Assembly: GCA_946481425.1 (NCBI GenBank)
Contig: CAMLNT010000110.1
Location: 1 to 7,418 of the forward strand
Direction of reading: 5' to 3'
Length of the DNA stretch: 7,418 nt
From: an uncultured Brevundimonas sp.
GTDB taxonomy: Bacteria > Pseudomonadota > Alphaproteobacteria > Caulobacterales > Caulobacteraceae
In this document: one piece after another, positions 5,536-7,418 of the stretch
How the letters are laid out: each line of letters starts with the position of its first letter
Numbering within the stretch: the stretch's first letter is position 1
The notes under the pieces: generated by a model
The model's input: only the letters and a program-made list of their open reading frames with translations
Databases searched by the model: none
What the model was told of the DNA's origin: nothing
Program-made: the position numbers and the translations under genes

Positions 5536-7418
5536 ATGTTCAGATCCGTCCTGGTCGCCAATCGTGGCGAAATCGCCTGTCGTGTGTTCCGCACCGCCCA
5601 GCGGATGGGGATCGAGACCGTCGCCGTCTATTCCGAGGCCGACGCGAACGCGCCCCACGTGAAGATGGCCGACAAGGCCGTCCTGATCGGCCCCGCCCCG
5701 GCCCGCGAAAGCTATCTGGTGGCCGAAAAGGTGCTCCAGGCCGCCAAGGACACGGGCGCCGAGGCCATCCACCCCGGCTATGGCTTTCTGTCCGAAAACG
5801 CTGAGTTCGCCGAGGCCGTCGTGGCCGCCGGGCTGATCTGGATCGGGCCGAAGCCGTCCTCGATCCGAGCCATGGGCCTGAAGGACGCGGCCAAGGACCT
5901 GATGGACAAAGCAGGCGTGCCGGTCACCCCCGGCTATCTGGGCGAAGACCAGTCGCTCGAGACCCTCCAGGCCGCCGCCGACCGCACGGGCTATCCGGTC
6001 CTGATCAAGGCCGTCGCCGGCGGCGGCGGCAAGGGCATGAAGAAGGTCGAGAGCGCCTCAGAGTTCGCCTCCGCCCTCGCCTCGGCCCAGCGCGAGTCCA
6101 AGGCCGCCTTTGGCGACGACCGCGTCCTCATCGAGAAATACGTCACCCGCCCGCGCCACATCGAGGTGCAGGTGTTCGGCGACACTCACGGCAACGTCGT
6201 CCACCTGTACGAGCGCGACTGCTCCCTCCAGCGTCGCCACCAGAAGGTGATCGAGGAGGCTCCCGCCCCCGGCATGGACGAGGCCACCCGCAAGGCCGTA
6301 ACCGACGCGGCGGTGAAGGCTGCGAAAGCCGTCGACTACGTCGGCGCCGGCACCGTCGAGTTCATCGCCGACGCCTCAGAGGGCCTCAAGGGCGACCGCA
6401 TCTGGTTCATGGAGATGAACACCCGTCTCCAGGTCGAGCACCCCGTCACCGAGGCCGTCACCGGCCAGGACCTTGTCGAATGGCAGTTCCGCGTCGCTGC
6501 GGGCGAGCCCCTGCCGCTCAAGCAGGACGAGATCGAGCTCGACGGCTGGGCCATGGAGGCCCGCCTCTATGCCGAGGACCCGGCCGGCGGCTTCCTGCCC
6601 TCGATCGGACCGCTGGACCACTTCATCTTGCCCGAGGACGACGGCGTTCGCGTCGAGACGGGTGTCGAGGAAGGGGGTGAGGTCAGCCAGTTCTACGACC
6701 CGATGATCGCCAAGCTGATCGTCCACGCCGAGGACCGCGAGAGCGCCGCAGCGGGACTGGCCGACGCCTGCTCTCAGGTCGAGGTCTGGCCGGTCAAGAC
6801 CAACGCAGGCTTCCTCGTCCGTTGTCTGGACCACCCCGACTTCGTCGACGGCGACGTGGATACGGGCTTTATCGCGGGCCGCGAGGGCGAACTGGTCGAG
6901 CCGGACAACGCGGGCCTCGCCGCCTCCGCCGCCCTCGGCGCCGCCGCCCTCGACCAGGCCTGGGCCCATGGCCCTGGCCGCGACGCGCTCGATCCCGCGT
7001 CCCCGTGGGACGGTCGCCCCGACGGCCTCTACGGCTTCCGCCTGAACGCCGGCCCGCGCGCCGAAATCCGGCTGGAGGACGCCCGCGGCGTCCACGCCGC
7101 CCGCCTGTCTCCCGGCGTTCCGGCCGCCCATCCGCTTGATACCGGCCTGGTGCTCGAAATGGGCGAGGTCCGCCGTCCAGTGTCAGAACTCGGCGCTGAT
7201 CAGATGCGTGTCGGCGACGAAGCTGTGACCCTGCTGCAGCGCGACGGAAAGCGCATCGTCTTCGTCGACGGGGACGCCTTCGCCTTCGCCGAGCCCAACT
7301 TCGCCGGTTCCGGCGCGGGCGCCGGTTCGGCCTCCGATGGCTCGCTGCGCGCGCCCATGCCCGGCAAGGTCGTCGCCGTTCAGGCCAGGCCTGGCGACAC
7401 GGTCGCCAAGGGCCAGCC
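5536..7418 (+). CDS. mccA: Biotin-dependent acyl-CoA carboxylase alpha subunit, probably 3-methylcrotonyl-CoA carboxylase (partial, 3' end beyond window)
   Basis: Residues 1-627 are present; the rest runs off the right edge. The biotin carboxylase part covers about 1-450: N-terminal VLVANRGEIACR (5-16), IHPGYGFLSEN (78-88), the ATP-grasp glycine loop AGGGGKGM (161-168) after K158, RRHQK (233-237), and MEMNTRLQVEHPVTE (292-306), which carries the metal-binding Glu293, Arg297 and Glu301. A central carboxyltransferase-interacting region follows. The biotinyl domain then begins at RAPMPGKVV (605-613), and the window ends before the expected MKM biotin motif. The enzyme uses ATP and bicarbonate to carboxylate biotin, then passes CO2 to an acyl-CoA on a separate beta subunit. 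Segments such as AMGLKDAAKDLMDKAGVPVTPGY, LVEWQFRVAAGEPLPL and DVDTGFI resemble the methylcrotonyl (leucine degradation) enzymes more than propionyl ones, though acetyl/propionyl specificity is not excluded. No beta-subunit gene lies upstream. There is no purine-rich Shine-Dalgarno before the ATG. Confidence 0.93.
   Translation, partial: MFRSVLVANRGEIACRVFRTAQRMGIETVAVYSEADANAPHVKMADKAVLIGPAPARESYLVAEKVLQAAKDTGAEAIHPGYGFLSENAEFAEAVVAAGLIWIGPKPSSIRAMGLKDAAKDLMDKAGVPVTPGYLGEDQSLETLQAAADRTGYPVLIKAVAGGGGKGMKKVESASEFASALASAQRESKAAFGDDRVLIEKYVTRPRHIEVQVFGDTHGNVVHLYERDCSLQRRHQKVIEEAPAPGMDEATRKAVTDAAVKAAKAVDYVGAGTVEFIADASEGLKGDRIWFMEMNTRLQVEHPVTEAVTGQDLVEWQFRVAAGEPLPLKQDEIELDGWAMEARLYAEDPAGGFLPSIGPLDHFILPEDDGVRVETGVEEGGEVSQFYDPMIAKLIVHAEDRESAAAGLADACSQVEVWPVKTNAGFLVRCLDHPDFVDGDVDTGFIAGREGELVEPDNAGLAASAALGAAALDQAWAHGPGRDALDPASPWDGRPDGLYGFRLNAGPRAEIRLEDARGVHAARLSPGVPAAHPLDTGLVLEMGEVRRPVSELGADQMRVGDEAVTLLQRDGKRIVFVDGDAFAFAEPNFAGSGAGAGSASDGSLRAPMPGKVVAVQARPGDTVAKGQ

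Noticed and set aside
6376..7131. A 251-codon minus-strand open frame inside the carboxylase gene
   Set aside because: It is again the register antisense frame of a clear coding gene and has the same composition artefact. No domain is recognisable.

Overview
The window looks like part of a high-GC alphaproteobacterial chromosome, most likely Caulobacteraceae (Brevundimonas- or Caulobacter-like). This rests on three things: a strong G/C third-position bias, an alphaproteobacterial form of SMC with a shortened hinge, and the gene order DUF721 / DsbA-type thioredoxins / smc, which I recall from this class. The species assignment is inference.

Most of the window (about 52-5472) is one minus-strand gene train. 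Read in the direction of transcription it is: a DUF721/DciA-like protein (5472-4930); a 118-bp gap with a possible internal promoter; a Tat- and lipobox-bearing DsbA-family lipoprotein with a CPHC active site (4811-4101); a second secreted DsbA-family protein with a CGHC active site (4095-3496); and the chromosome-organising ATPase SMC (3489-52). The last three genes are separated by only 5-6 bp, and their Shine-Dalgarno sequences lie inside the end of the preceding gene, so they are probably translationally coupled. SMC starts at TTG, and the in-frame TAA of the gene before it lies two codons upstream.

Divergently, from 5536 to the right edge, lies the 5' 1.88 kb of a biotin-dependent acyl-CoA carboxylase alpha subunit, most like 3-methylcrotonyl-CoA carboxylase (leucine breakdown). 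The window cuts it just before the biotin-attachment lysine. The 63-bp divergent intergenic region holds three CTAG tetranucleotides, arranged as a 7-bp perfect inverted repeat plus a tandem repeat, and a TATACC box placed so that the carboxylase mRNA may be leaderless.

Functionally the minus-strand train joins chromosome replication (DUF721 proteins of the DciA type load the replicative helicase) and segregation (SMC) with two periplasmic thiol oxidoreductases. No mobile element, CRISPR array, tRNA or rRNA was seen. I see no clearly undescribed system. The most notable points are the CTAG cluster, the diverged tandem DsbA pair, the unusual SMC hinge and the forced TTG start.
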